Source: Saccharomonospora viridis DSM 43017 (GTDB lineage Bacteria; Actinomycetota; Actinomycetes; Mycobacteriales; Pseudonocardiaceae). Taken from it: 64,000 bases of DNA. A program made the position numbers and the translations under genes. The notes under the pieces were generated by a model. It was not told where the DNA came from. It did no database searches and worked only from the letters and a program-made list of their open reading frames with translations. Positions 16,979-26,286 of the stretch are shown piece after piece; within the stretch, counting starts at the first letter, position 1; every line of letters begins with the position of its first letter. Location of the stretch: contig NC_013159.1 of the NCBI RefSeq assembly GCF_000023865.1, positions 1,328,001 to 1,392,000 on the forward strand, given 5' to 3'.

Positions 16979-18097
16979 ATGAGCACGCCAGCCCGGGGCG
17001 ATGACGTCCTGCCCGGCCTCGTCGGCTTCGCCGCCGCGTTGCGGGAGGCCGGTTTGCGCTGCGACGCCCACCGCGTGCAGGCCTATCTCGCCGCGGTCGA
17101 GCAGGTGGACATCGGGGACCCACGCCAGCTGTACTGGGCGGGCAGGGTCACGCTGTGCTCGGAGCCCGACGATCTGCCGCGTTACGACGAAGCGTTCGCG
17201 GCGTGGTTCTCCGGCGAGTCCCCGGTGCGGCGGCGTCCCACCCTGCCCGTGTCCGTCCAACCCCGGATCGCCGCTTTGGCGGCGGAATCGACCACGGGTG
17301 AGAACACCGCTGACGACGAGCGGCTCAGTGTGGCGGCCAGCGAGGCCGAGGTGCTGCGCGAGCGTGATCTCGCCGAACTCACCTCCGCCGAACGCAGGCA
17401 TCTTCGGGAGTTGATGGCCAAACTGCGTCCGGTGCCCGCGGTCCGCCCGTCGCTGCGGTACCGTCCGGCCCGGCGTGGCCGACTCGACGCGCGTCGCACG
17501 CTGCGGGCGATGTTGGCCGACGGTGGGGAGCCGAGTCGGCTGGTTCGTTCCCGCCGGCGTACCCGGCCGCGTAAGGCCGTGCTGCTGGTCGACGTGTCCG
17601 GGTCGATGAAGCCGTACGCGGACTCGTTGCTGCGGTTCGCCCACGTCGTGGTGCGTGGTGCGCCGTCGGACGTGGAGGTGTTCACCCTCGGCACCCGGTT
17701 GACCCGCGTGACCCGGCAGCTGCGACAACGCGACCCCGAGCGGGCGATGCTCGACGCGGGCAGGGCGGTGGCCGACTTCGCCGGGGGAACGCGGCTGGGC
17801 GAGACACTGCGGGTGTTCCTCGACCGCTGGGGACAGCGGGGCATGGCCAGACGCGCCACCGTCGTGATCTTCTCCGACGGCTGGGAACGCGGTGACGCGA
17901 GTCTGCTCGGGGAGCAGGTCGCGCGGCTGCGGCGGCTCGCCCACCGGGTGTTCTGGGTCAATCCACATGCGGGACACGCGGGATACGAGCCCGTGCAGTC
18001 CGGCATCACGGCTGTGTTGCCCTATGTGGACCGACTGCTAGCGGGGCACAGTCTGGCCACATTGGAACGACTGCTGAGGGAGATCGCTCATGCATGA
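16979..18097 (+). CDS. VWA-domain CoxE-like protein
   Basis: A 372-residue protein whose C-terminal half is a von Willebrand A domain. The metal-binding site motif D-x-S-x-S appears as VDVSGSMKPYADSLLRFA near residues 203-220, with a later FAGGTRLGE and FSDGWERGD. CoxE-type VWA proteins work with the MoxR ATPase on maturation of the molybdenum hydroxylase. The ATG at 16979 follows GGGG at usual distance. Its stop overlaps the XdhC gene by eight bases. Confidence 0.82.
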   Translation: MSTPARGDDVLPGLVGFAAALREAGLRCDAHRVQAYLAAVEQVDIGDPRQLYWAGRVTLCSEPDDLPRYDEAFAAWFSGESPVRRRPTLPVSVQPRIAALAAESTTGENTADDERLSVAASEAEVLRERDLAELTSAERRHLRELMAKLRPVPAVRPSLRYRPARRGRLDARRTLRAMLADGGEPSRLVRSRRRTRPRKAVLLVDVSGSMKPYADSLLRFAHVVVRGAPSDVEVFTLGTRLTRVTRQLRQRDPERAMLDAGRAVADFAGGTRLGETLRVFLDRWGQRGMARRATVVIFSDGWERGDASLLGEQVARLRRLAHRVFWVNPHAGHAGYEPVQSGITAVLPYVDRLLAGHSLATLERLLREIAHA

Positions 18098-19214
18098 CGT
18101 GCTGGACGAGTTGCACCGTCGTTGGTCTGCGGGCGAGACGGTGGGGGTGGGGACCGTCGTGGCCACCTTCTCCTCGGCGCCCCGCGCGCCGGGGGCCGCG
18201 ATGCTGGTGGGTGCCGACGGTGAGGTGGTCGGCAGCGTGTCCGGTGGCTGTGTCGAGGGCGCGGTGTACGAGCTGGCGCGGCAGGTGACGGAGACGCGGA
18301 CCCCGGTGCTGCAACGTTACGGCGTGAGCGACGACGACGCCTTCGCGGTGGGGCTCACCTGCGGAGGCATCATCGACATCTTCGTCGAATGCGTGGACCA
18401 GCGGTCCATGCCGGAATTGCCCGAGCTGATCTCCTCCGTGGACGAGGGTAGGCCGGTGGCCGTCACCACGATCATCGAGCATCCCGATCCCGCGCTGCTC
18501 GGCAGACGCATGTTGGTGTGGCCGGACCGGGTCGGTGGAGGGTTCGGTTCGCAGCGGATCGACGACGCCGTGGTCGACGACGCCCGTGGCCTGTTGGCCG
18601 GGGGGCGGTCGGGCGTATTGCGCTACGGCCCCGAGGGGCAGCGCCGCGGTGAGGGGATGGCGGTGTTCGTCAACTCGTTCGAACCGCCCCCGCGGATGCT
18701 GGTGTTCGGTGCCATCGACTTCGCCGCCGCGATGGCGCGGATGGGTGCCTACCTCGGCTACGAGGTCACGGTGTGCGATGCGCGGTCCGTGTTCGCGACG
18801 AAGACACGGTTTCCCGAGGCCCACGAGGTGGTCGTGGATTGGCCGCACCGCTACCTCACGGCGGAGGCGGAGGCCGGTCGCATCGATCCCCGGACCGTGA
18901 TCACCGTGCTCACCCATGATCCGAAGTTCGACGTGCCGGTGTTGGAGGTGGCCCTCCGGCTGGACGTCGCCTACGTCGGGGCGATGGGTTCCCGCCGCAC
19001 CCACGAGGACCGCATGCGGCGGCTGCGGGAGATCGGGATGACCGATGCGGAGCTCGCCCGACTGGCGTCGCCGGTCGGACTCGACCTGGGGGCCCGCACT
19101 CCGGAGGAGACCGCCGTGTCCATCGCGGCCGAGATCATCGCGCTGCGGTGGGGCGGTAGTGGGCGTCGGTTGGTCGACCTCGACGGCCCCATCCACGGTG
19201 AGCAGGACGGCTGA
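18090..19214 (+). CDS. XdhC/CoxI family maturation factor
   Basis: A 374-residue protein with the XdhC/CoxI N-terminal domain (VATFSSAPRAPGAAMLVG, SVSGGCVEGAV, GLTCGGIIDIFVE) and a C-terminal Rossmann-like XdhC_C domain (MLVFGAIDFAAAMARMG, VAYVGAMGSRRTHEDR). XdhC proteins bind molybdenum cofactor, promote its sulfuration and hand it to xanthine oxidase-type enzymes. It is the last gene before a 361-base gap and the structural genes. Confidence 0.87.
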   Translation: MHDVLDELHRRWSAGETVGVGTVVATFSSAPRAPGAAMLVGADGEVVGSVSGGCVEGAVYELARQVTETRTPVLQRYGVSDDDAFAVGLTCGGIIDIFVECVDQRSMPELPELISSVDEGRPVAVTTIIEHPDPALLGRRMLVWPDRVGGGFGSQRIDDAVVDDARGLLAGGRSGVLRYGPEGQRRGEGMAVFVNSFEPPPRMLVFGAIDFAAAMARMGAYLGYEVTVCDARSVFATKTRFPEAHEVVVDWPHRYLTAEAEAGRIDPRTVITVLTHDPKFDVPVLEVALRLDVAYVGAMGSRRTHEDRMRRLREIGMTDAELARLASPVGLDLGARTPEETAVSIAAEIIALRWGGSGRRLVDLDGPIHGEQDG

Positions 19215-19575
19215 CCGGAACACACCGGACGTGACGTTTTGGACCGGTCCGGACCGGTTACACGGGGCGCACGGGACATCCGGCGTGGCCTCAGGGCATG
19301 ACGACCGCCGTGACCGTCGACCCGGTATTCGGTGCGGCGTCGGACGTGCCACGGCGTCCATATCGCCCATTCCGGTGATATGAAACGTCTATTTTGTCGC
19401 TCCGTTGGAAAGTCCAACCTCGATCGAGGGACAGGTACGGAGATCGGTGGCACAGGGGTTGTCGTCACAGCGCGGACGTAGCAGGGTTGCCTGTGAGGAC
19501 GATCACTGAACCAGTGATCGGTCATGGCCGTTCCACACGGCCCGCCCAGCAGGTCGAGCCAGTACAGGAGGCCCA
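19215..19575. promoter_or_regulatory. Regulatory region upstream of coxS
   Basis: A gap of 361 bases without a gene, holding three palindromes: GTTGGA-AAG-TCCAAC (19404-19418), CCTCGATCGAGG (19418-19429) and the 21-base perfect dyad with arms CGATCACTG (19500-19508) and CAGTGATCG (19512-19520) around AAC. The last is about 55 bases before the coxS start. These are strong operator candidates. No regulator gene is in the molybdenum cluster itself, so the binding protein is unknown; PcaR upstream is one possibility. A clear -35/-10 pair is not visible. Confidence 0.5.
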
Positions 19576-20121
19576 ATGCGCATCACCGTCACCGTTGACG
19601 GAACCCGCTACACCGACGACGTCGAGCCGCGCACACTGCTCGTGCACTACCTGCGTGATCAGCTCGGCAAGGTCGGCACCGTGGTGGGATGCGACACCAG
19701 TAACTGCGGTGCCTGCACCGTGCACCTCAACGGGCAGAGCGTGAAGTCCTGCTCGGTGCTCGCGGTCCAGGCCGACAGTGCCGAGATCACCACGATCGAA
19801 GGGCTCGCGCGTGACGGCGAGCTGCATCCGGTGCAGAAGGCTTTCGAGGACAACCACGCATTGCAGTGCGGCTTCTGCACACCCGGAATGATCATGCAGT
19901 CGCTCGACCTGTTGTCGGAGAACCCCGATCCGGATGAGCAGGCCGTTCGTGAGGGACTGGAGGGCAACCTCTGCCGCTGCACCGGATATCAGAACATCGT
20001 CCGCGCGGTGCGGGACGCGGCCGAACGCATGCGCCCCGGAGCGCAGCCGGAGATCGAACGCGCTGGTGAGACCACGGGAACCGCGACGACGCCGGGCATG
20101 GGCGGAGGTGTTCAGGCATGA
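19576..20121 (+). CDS. coxS: Molybdenum hydroxylase [2Fe-2S] subunit
   Basis: A 181-residue small subunit of a xanthine oxidase/CO dehydrogenase-type enzyme. The plant-ferredoxin cluster ligands are in [10 protein letters not shown] and the later cysteine of VKSC; the second [2Fe-2S] cluster is bound by CGFC and CRCTGYQNI. It passes electrons from the molybdenum site to FAD. A Gly/Thr-rich tail of about 25 residues follows the core. Its stop overlaps the large-subunit ATG. Confidence 0.92.
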   Translation: MRITVTVDGTRYTDDVEPRTLLVHYLRDQLGKVGTVVGCDTSNCGACTVHLNGQSVKSCSVLAVQADSAEITTIEGLARDGELHPVQKAFEDNHALQCGFCTPGMIMQSLDLLSENPDPDEQAVREGLEGNLCRCTGYQNIVRAVRDAAERMRPGAQPEIERAGETTGTATTPGMGGGVQA

Positions 20122-22559
20122 CCGCCACGATGGGACCGGAGATCGGTAAAGCCCGGCGGCGCAAGGAGGACGCGCGGCTGATCACCGGACGCACCCGCTG
20201 GACCGACAACCTCACGTTGCCCGGGATGCTGCACCTCGCGGTGCTGCGCAGCCCGGTGGCGCACGCCCGGATCACGAGCATCGACACGTCGGCGGCGAAG
20301 CAGGTGCCGGGCGTGATCGACGTCTACACCGCCGACGACCTCGACCCTGAGGGCACCATCGGCATGCCGTGCGCCTGGCCCATCACACCGGACATGAAGT
20401 GGCCGCGCAGGCCGATCCTCGCCCAGGGGAAGGTCAACTACGCGGGCGAGGGGATCGCCGTCGTCGTCGCCCGCAGCCCCGAGGCGGCCGAGGACGCGCT
20501 GGCCGAGATCGACGTCGAGTACGACGAACTACCCGTGGTACTGGGGCTGGAGAACGCGCTCGCCGACGACGCGCCGCTGGTGCACGAGGACCTCGGTACC
20601 AACCGCAATGCGGTGTGGACGTTCGATTCCGCCGAGGCGGGTTCGGGCGACGACGTGGAACAGGCCATCAGCGGTTCGGAAGTGGTGCTGCGTCGTCGGT
20701 TCCGGCAACAGCGGCTGATCCCCGCGTTCATGGAACCGCGGTCGGTGGTGGTGGACCCGACGGCCGCGCAGCTGACCATGTGGTCGGCCACGCAGGTGCC
20801 GCACATCCTCAAGACCATGTCGGCGCTCACCCTGGGGATCCCGGAACATCAGTTGCGGGTCATCGCCCCCGACGTCGGTGGTGGCTTCGGCGGGAAGCTG
20901 GCGGTCATCCCGGAGGAGTTCATCGCGCTGCTGGTGGCTCAGCGGCTCGGCAAGCCGGTGAAGTGGACCGAGTCGCGCTCCGAGTCGATGATGGCCGCTC
21001 ACCACGGGCGGGATCAGATCCAGGACATCACCATCTGCGCGAAGCGCGACGGCACCCTCACGGGCCTGAAGGTGGAACTGCTGGCCGACATGGGCGCCTA
21101 TCTCGGCCTCGTCGGTCCGGGTGTGCCGATCCTCGGCGCGTTCATGTTCAACTCGATCTACAAGTTCCCGGCCTACCGCTTCACGTGCACGAACGTGTTC
21201 ACCAACACCATGGTCACCGACGCCTATCGAGGCGCGGGGAGGCCGGAGGCCACGTACGCCATCGAGCGCATCATGGACGAGCTCGCCGTCGAGCTCGGCA
21301 TGGACCCGATGGAGCTGCGGAAGAAGAACTGGATCAACCACGACGAGTTCCCATACACCACGGTGGCGACGCTGACCTACGACTCGGGCAACTACGAGGC
21401 CGCCACGGAGAAGGCCATGGAGTTGTTCGACTACGAGGGCCTACGTCGGGAACAGCGGGAACGCCGGGAACGCGGGGACGTGGTCCAGCTCGGTATCGGC
21501 ATTTCGACGTACACGGAGATGTGTGGGCTGGCGCCGTCGCGGGTGCTGGGTTCCCTCGACTACGGTGCGGGCGGCTGGGAGCACGCGGCCATCCGCGTCC
21601 TGCCCACCGGCAAGGTCGAGGTCGTCACGGGCTCGTCGGCTCACGGGCAGGGACACGAGACCGCGTGGAGTCAGATCGTCGCCGATCAGCTCGGCGTGCC
21701 GTTCGAGGACGTCGAGGTGCTGCACGGTGATACCCAGTCGTCGCACAAGGGCCTCGACACGTACGGTTCACGGTCGCTCGTGGTCGGCGGTGTCGCGGTG
21801 GTGAAGGCCGCCGAGAAGGTGGTCGCCAAGGCGCGCAAGATCGCCGCGCACATGATGGAGTGCGCGGAGGACGACGTCGAGTTCTCCAGTGGTGCTTTCA
21901 AGGTCAAGGGCACTGACCGGTCCGTCGCTCTCAAGGACATCGCCTTGGCCGCCTTCACGGCGCACGATCTGCCCGAGGGGATGGAGCCGTCGCTGGACTC
22001 CGAGGCCACGTTCGATCCGGAGAACTTCTCCTTCCCCCACGGCACGCATCTGTGTGCGGTGGAGGTGGACACCGAGACCGGTGGCGTGAAGATCCGCTCC
22101 TACGTGTGCGTGGACGACGTGGGCTCGGTGGTGAACCCGCTCATCGTCGAGGGGCAGATCCACGGTGGACTGGCCCAGGGCATCGCCCAGGCCTTGTTCG
22201 AGGAGGCGGTGTTCGACGAGAGCGGCACGTTGCTGTCCGGGACGTTCGCCGACTACCTACTGCCGTCGGCGGCCGATCTGCCGTCGTTCACCACCGACCG
22301 CACCGAGACGCCGTCCACCACCAACCCGCTCGGTGCCAAGGGTGTCGGGGAGGCGGGCACCATCGCCTCCACGCCCGCCGTCGTGAACGCCATCGTGGAC
22401 GCGGTGCGTCACTTCGGCGTGAACGACATCGAGATGCCGTGTACGCCGATGCGGGTGTGGCGAGCCATCCACGCCGGTGAGCAGGCGGCCGGTGGCCTGG
22501 GTGCCGAGGCCGGTGGGGGTCTCGGATCGATCGATGCCGAACACGGAGGTGCGCAGTGA
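20118..22559 (+). CDS. coxL: Molybdopterin large subunit, form II CO dehydrogenase-like
   Basis: An 813-residue molybdenum-cofactor subunit. It has the xanthine oxidase-type hallmarks: [15 protein letters not shown] at the start, [12 protein letters not shown], and [13 protein letters not shown] near the C-terminus holding the catalytic Glu. The active-site loop reads AYRGAGR (residues 369-375), which is the form II motif; true CO-oxidising form I enzymes have AYxCSFR. The substrate is therefore uncertain: many form II enzymes act on aldehydes, purines or N-heterocycles, not CO. The gene symbol denotes the family only. It overlaps coxS and coxM by four bases each. Confidence 0.88.
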   Translation: MTATMGPEIGKARRRKEDARLITGRTRWTDNLTLPGMLHLAVLRSPVAHARITSIDTSAAKQVPGVIDVYTADDLDPEGTIGMPCAWPITPDMKWPRRPILAQGKVNYAGEGIAVVVARSPEAAEDALAEIDVEYDELPVVLGLENALADDAPLVHEDLGTNRNAVWTFDSAEAGSGDDVEQAISGSEVVLRRRFRQQRLIPAFMEPRSVVVDPTAAQLTMWSATQVPHILKTMSALTLGIPEHQLRVIAPDVGGGFGGKLAVIPEEFIALLVAQRLGKPVKWTESRSESMMAAHHGRDQIQDITICAKRDGTLTGLKVELLADMGAYLGLVGPGVPILGAFMFNSIYKFPAYRFTCTNVFTNTMVTDAYRGAGRPEATYAIERIMDELAVELGMDPMELRKKNWINHDEFPYTTVATLTYDSGNYEAATEKAMELFDYEGLRREQRERRERGDVVQLGIGISTYTEMCGLAPSRVLGSLDYGAGGWEHAAIRVLPTGKVEVVTGSSAHGQGHETAWSQIVADQLGVPFEDVEVLHGDTQSSHKGLDTYGSRSLVVGGVAVVKAAEKVVAKARKIAAHMMECAEDDVEFSSGAFKVKGTDRSVALKDIALAAFTAHDLPEGMEPSLDSEATFDPENFSFPHGTHLCAVEVDTETGGVKIRSYVCVDDVGSVVNPLIVEGQIHGGLAQGIAQALFEEAVFDESGTLLSGTFADYLLPSAADLPSFTTDRTETPSTTNPLGAKGVGEAGTIASTPAVVNAIVDAVRHFGVNDIEMPCTPMRVWRAIHAGEQAAGGLGAEAGGGLGSIDAEHGGAQ

Positions 22560-23410
22560 TCCCGGCTCCCTTCGACTACGTAGTACCCTCCACTGTGGAG
22601 GAAGCGGTACGCGCGCTCGTCGACGCGGGGGAAGACGCGAAGGTGATCGCCGGAGGCCAGAGTCTGCTGCCGGTACTGCGCCTGCGCATGGCCGCCCCCA
22701 CCACACTGATCGATCTCAACCGCATCGGCGAGCTACGGGGAGTCCGCGATGAGGGGGACTTCCTCGTCATCGGCGCGATGACGACCCACCACGACATCCA
22801 ACGCGACCCCCTGATCGCCGACCACGCGGAGCTGCTCGCGAAGGCGACCGCGACGGTGGCCGACCCCCAGATACGGCATCGTGGGACCTTCGGTGGGTCC
22901 CTCGCGCATGCCGATCCGGCGGGTGATCTGGCGGCACCGGCACTGGCCTTGGACGCGGAGATGGTCCTGCACGGCCCGGACGGTGCTCGTACGGTGCCCG
23001 CGGTGGAGTTCTTCCAGGACTTCTTCACCACCGCGATGCGACCGAACGAGATCCTCACCGAGATCCGGGTGCCGAAATTCACCGGCTGGCGCGCGCACTA
23101 CGAGAAGTTCAACCGCGTGGCGCAGGCGTGGTCGATCGTCGGTGTCGCCACCACGGTGCGCACGGAGGCGGGCACCATCGCCGAGGCCAGGGTCGGGCTG
23201 ACCAATATGGCTCCCGTTCCGCTGCGGGCGTGGGCGGTGGAGGAGGCGCTCGTCGGGCAACCCGCCACCGCCGAAGCGATTCGGGCGGCGGCTGAACGCG
23301 CAGCGGAGGGGACGAGCCCGACCGCGGACGGTAACGCCGATGCGGAGTATCGCCAGCACCTCGCGCGGGTGCTGACCGGCAGAGCCGTCTCCACGGTGAT
23401 AGGGGGCTGA
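22556..23410 (+). CDS. coxM: Molybdenum hydroxylase FAD subunit
   Basis: A 284-residue FAD-binding subunit of the same enzyme. FAD contacts show as AGGQSLLPVLRLRM near residues 32-45 and TFGGSLAHADPAGD near 113-126. It takes electrons from the [2Fe-2S] subunit and delivers them to the external acceptor. The GTG at 22556 overlaps the coxL stop. Gene order S-L-M differs from the M-S-L order of form I clusters, which again favours a form II enzyme. Confidence 0.9.
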   Translation: MIPAPFDYVVPSTVEEAVRALVDAGEDAKVIAGGQSLLPVLRLRMAAPTTLIDLNRIGELRGVRDEGDFLVIGAMTTHHDIQRDPLIADHAELLAKATATVADPQIRHRGTFGGSLAHADPAGDLAAPALALDAEMVLHGPDGARTVPAVEFFQDFFTTAMRPNEILTEIRVPKFTGWRAHYEKFNRVAQAWSIVGVATTVRTEAGTIAEARVGLTNMAPVPLRAWAVEEALVGQPATAEAIRAAAERAAEGTSPTADGNADAEYRQHLARVLTGRAVSTVIGG

Positions 23411-23432
23411 CCCACGCGGCGAGGTCACAACC

Positions 23433-23489
23433 GTGTCCCCGAGGCCACGTTCGGTAACGATCACCGGGTTACAGTGGCCTCGGGGACAC
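23433..23489. repeat. Large perfect inverted repeat between coxM and coxG
   Basis: Two perfect 16-base arms, GTGTCCCCGAGGCCAC (23433-23448) and its complement (23474-23489), enclose 25 bases that contain a second dyad GTAAC/GTTAC. The RNA would form one of the strongest hairpins in the window. No U-tract follows, so it may be a factor-independent attenuator, an RNA-processing site that sets the coxM/coxG ratio, or a protein site. Confidence 0.6.
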
Positions 23490-23545
23490 AGCCTTGAGAG
23501 CGAGGCTGGCAAGGCACACGAAGACTTGAGGAAGGAGATCGGCCC

Positions 23546-24334
23546 GTGCGACTCGACCACGAATTCACCGTCCCGGCGCCTGTTGACGAGGTGTGGCAGG
23601 CGGTGCTCGACCCGGAGCGGGTCGCGCCCTGCATGCCCGGAGCCACCCTCACGTCCGTGGAGGGAGACAAGTTCAAGGGCACGGTGAAGGTCAAGCTCGG
23701 GCCGGTTTCCCTGCTGTACAAGGGATCGGGCGAGTTCCTGGAGAAGAACGCCGAGGAACGGAAGATCGTCATCAAGGCGTCCGGCAAGGATGCGCGTGGG
23801 GCGGGAACGGCGGCCGCCACCGTCACGGTCACGCTCACGGCGGAGGGTGGGTCCACCAAGGGGGCGGTGGCCACCGACCTCAACGTCACCGGTAAGCCGG
23901 CCCAGTTCGGCAGGGGCATGATCTCCGAGGTCGGGGGCAAGATCCTCGACAGTTTCGCCGCGAACCTCGCCGACATGCTCGGTGCGGCGAGCTCCGTGGA
24001 CAAAAGCGCGGCCGGTGCGGCGAAGTCCTCGGGAACCGCCGCGAAGAAGCAGGACACGACACCGGGCCGGTCGGCGGGCACACAGGGCGCGGCCAAGACG
24101 AGTGCCGAGGAGAAGACCGCGGCCGGCTCGACCACCACGGCCGAGCGGCCGGAGCGGCCGAAGTTGGAGAGCGTCAAGCCCACGGCGGCCACGCAGCCAC
24201 GGGAAGCCGAAGCGATCGACCTGCTCGACTACGCGGGAGAGTCCCTGGCGAAGCGTTTGACTCCCGTGCTGGCGGGGCTGGCGGCGTTGTTCGCGTTCCT
24301 CGTCGTGAGGAGGATTCTGCGTCGCCGAGGCTGA
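23546..24334 (+). CDS. coxG: CoxG-like SRPBCC membrane-anchored protein
   Basis: A 262-residue protein with an N-terminal CoxG/SRPBCC domain (residues 1-145: LDHEFTVPAPVDEVWQAVLDPERVAPCMPG) , then a long Ala/Thr/Lys-rich linker (150-220) and a C-terminal membrane helix LAGLAALFAFLVVRRILRRR with a basic tail. In carboxydotrophs CoxG helps anchor the molybdenum enzyme to the membrane. The start at GTG 23546 follows GGAAGGAGA. It closes the molybdenum hydroxylase cluster. Confidence 0.87.
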   Translation: MRLDHEFTVPAPVDEVWQAVLDPERVAPCMPGATLTSVEGDKFKGTVKVKLGPVSLLYKGSGEFLEKNAEERKIVIKASGKDARGAGTAAATVTVTLTAEGGSTKGAVATDLNVTGKPAQFGRGMISEVGGKILDSFAANLADMLGAASSVDKSAAGAAKSSGTAAKKQDTTPGRSAGTQGAAKTSAEEKTAAGSTTTAERPERPKLESVKPTAATQPREAEAIDLLDYAGESLAKRLTPVLAGLAALFAFLVVRRILRRRG

Positions 24335-24403
24335 TCCGAGGTGACGAGGTCACGCCGGTGGGTTTCCGGGAAGCCGGGGCTCACCGGCGGCGTTGCACCT
24401 CGT

Positions 24404-25534
24404 ATGCGGGGTGCTCACGAAACGGATGTCGTCGTCATCGGCGCGGGACAGGCCGGGCTGTCCGCCGCCTATTTCCTGCGGCGGGCCGGACTGCGCGACG
24501 GACGGGGATTCGTGGTTCTCGATCGCGGGCGACGTCCGGGCGGAGCGTGGCAGCACCGGTGGCCGACGCTGCGGATGAACCGGGTTCACGGCGTACACGA
24601 TCTACCCGGTCTGAAATTGGCCGAGATTCCCGAGGCGGCTCGAAAGGAGTGGCCGGCCGCCGAGGTGATGGCCGCTTACTTCGAACGTTACGAACGGACG
24701 TTCGACCTGCCGGTACGGCGGCCGGTGGACGTGCGGAGCGTGCGACGGTGTCCCGACGGTCGGTTCCTGGTGGAGACGACGGGGGAGACCTGGCTCGCAC
24801 GCGGGATCATCAATGCGACGGGTACGTGGGACAAACCGTTCTGGCCGTACTACCCGGGCCGGGACACGTTCCTGGGTAGACAGCTCCACACCGCCGACTA
24901 TCCGGGGCCGGCCCCGTTCGCGGGCGAACACGTCGTCGTGGTGGGCGGTGGCACGTCGGCGGTGCAGTTGTTGGTCGAGATCGCGGAGGTCGCCGACGGG
25001 ACGACGTGGGTGACCCGACGTCCACCGGTGTTCCACGAAGGGGAGTTCACTCCGGAGTACGGGCGTGCGGTCGTGGCCGAGGTCGAGCGTCGGGTGCGGG
25101 AGGGGAAGCCGCCGCGCAGCGTGGTCAGCGTGACGGGGTTGACGCTCACGCCCGAGGTTCGGGCGGCGCGGGAGGCAGGGGTGTTGACACGTCACCCGAT
25201 GTTCGAGCGCATCACTCCGCACGGCGTGCGGTGGGCGGACGGTCGTGAGCAGTATGCCGATGTGATCCTGTGGGCGACCGGGTTCCGTGCGGCGCTCGAC
25301 CATCTTGCGCCTCTGCGGTTACGCGGTTCCGGTGGAGGGATCCGTATGGACGGTACGCGGGTCGTGGGTGTACCCGGACTGCATCTTGTGGGGTACGGCC
25401 CGTCGGCGAGCACCGTAGGGGCCAGTCGTGCGGGACGTGCGGCGGTGCGTGGACTGTTGGCCGAACTCGAGCACGAAGACTCCGGTGGGACCGGTCCCGG
25501 CGACACCACGCAGTCTGCGGACCCGGCTACATGA
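24404..25534 (+). CDS. FAD-dependent monooxygenase (CzcO-like)
   Basis: A 376-residue flavoprotein with an N-terminal FAD motif VVVIGAGQAGLSAAYFLRRAG, the GGAWQHRWPTLRMNR segment, and an NADPH motif VVVVGGGTSAVQLLVEIA in the middle. This is the layout of Baeyer-Villiger/flavin monooxygenase-like oxidoreductases; the full FxGxxxHxxxW fingerprint is not evident, so the class is not certain. It follows coxG by a short gap and may be co-transcribed. The ATG at 24404 places the FAD motif at residue 9; a GTG at 24341 would add 21 non-family residues and remains possible. Confidence 0.78.
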   Translation: MRGAHETDVVVIGAGQAGLSAAYFLRRAGLRDGRGFVVLDRGRRPGGAWQHRWPTLRMNRVHGVHDLPGLKLAEIPEAARKEWPAAEVMAAYFERYERTFDLPVRRPVDVRSVRRCPDGRFLVETTGETWLARGIINATGTWDKPFWPYYPGRDTFLGRQLHTADYPGPAPFAGEHVVVVGGGTSAVQLLVEIAEVADGTTWVTRRPPVFHEGEFTPEYGRAVVAEVERRVREGKPPRSVVSVTGLTLTPEVRAAREAGVLTRHPMFERITPHGVRWADGREQYADVILWATGFRAALDHLAPLRLRGSGGGIRMDGTRVVGVPGLHLVGYGPSASTVGASRAGRAAVRGLLAELEHEDSGGTGPGDTTQSADPAT

Positions 25535-25567
25535 TCCCCGGAGGCGACTGCCGGGAGTGGGACGTGG

Positions 25568-25996
25568 TCACCGGTTCGCACGATCGCGATGGGTGGCAGC
25601 GCCCGCGTCGAATCGGGTGGTGTAGCGTTCCCGGGCCTCGTCCAGAAGTTCGGGAGCAAGCCACGTGACCGGTGTGATGTCCACCAACAACGGTTCGTTG
25701 TCGGGACCGAAATCCACTCGGCGGCCCGTCAGCAACCACGGCCGGGCACCTTCGTCGAGTTCGCGTAGGTACTGACACACGCGGCGGGCGAGCCAATCCT
25801 CCAGCGGCCGAGCCCACCACCGGGGAGCTTCCAGTGGGTTGACCGACACCCCGGGCATCACGATTCCGCTTTCGTGGTCGGTGCTGGGGTGCTCGGCATC
25901 CGATTCGGGACCGGGCGAATACCGCAGATACGGCGCTGCGCCAGTCCTGACGAGTTCGGCCAGCTCCGCCAGTGTGTGCACAGTGAACATGTCCAT
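25568..25996 (-). CDS. DUF6098-like protein
   Basis: A 142-residue soluble protein with conserved-looking blocks YLRYSPGPESD, GVSVNPLEAPRWWARPLEDWLARRVCQYLRE, RPWLLTGRRVDFGPDNEPLL. I believe this is the actinobacterial DUF6098 family, of unknown function; the Trp-rich core is the basis for that call. The start was set at the ATG at 25996 because GGGGAG lies directly upstream; the ATG two codons further on is equally possible. It is convergent with the flavin monooxygenase and divergent from the His-rich protein. Confidence 0.65.
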   Translation of the reverse strand: MDMFTVHTLAELAELVRTGAAPYLRYSPGPESDAEHPSTDHESGIVMPGVSVNPLEAPRWWARPLEDWLARRVCQYLRELDEGARPWLLTGRRVDFGPDNEPLLVDITPVTWLAPELLDEARERYTTRFDAGAATHRDRANR

Positions 25997-26286
25997 CGAC
26001 TCCCCGTGAAGGGGATACCCGCGCGGGAATCGGATCAATCCCGTCCTTTCCGTTCGCAGTCGGTCCTACTGCGGCATCGATCCCGGTACGAGATAACCGA
26101 GAGGACAGTGAACAGTGGACTGTGCTGCACTCAGTACCCGGGTCGTCACTCATCCGGATGTTTCGGTCATCGAGCAGGATTGCCGATCTTGGAATCTGCG
26201 CACACTGTATTCACACGGGCGCGGAGAGTGTTTTCTGGCGCGCCTTGTTGTGATCGACATCCAGCATCCCAAGGAGAAAATTGACC
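25997..26286. other. Divergent intergenic region
   Basis: About 290 bases between the DUF6098-like gene and the secreted His-rich protein gene. It must hold both promoters. AAGGAG at 26271-26276 is the ribosome site of the latter. I see no clear -35/-10 pair or dyad. Confidence 0.4.

Noticed and set aside
20118-24334. True CO dehydrogenase operon
   Set aside because: The active-site loop is AYRGAGR (form II) and the order is S-L-M; the CO-specific cysteine is missing.
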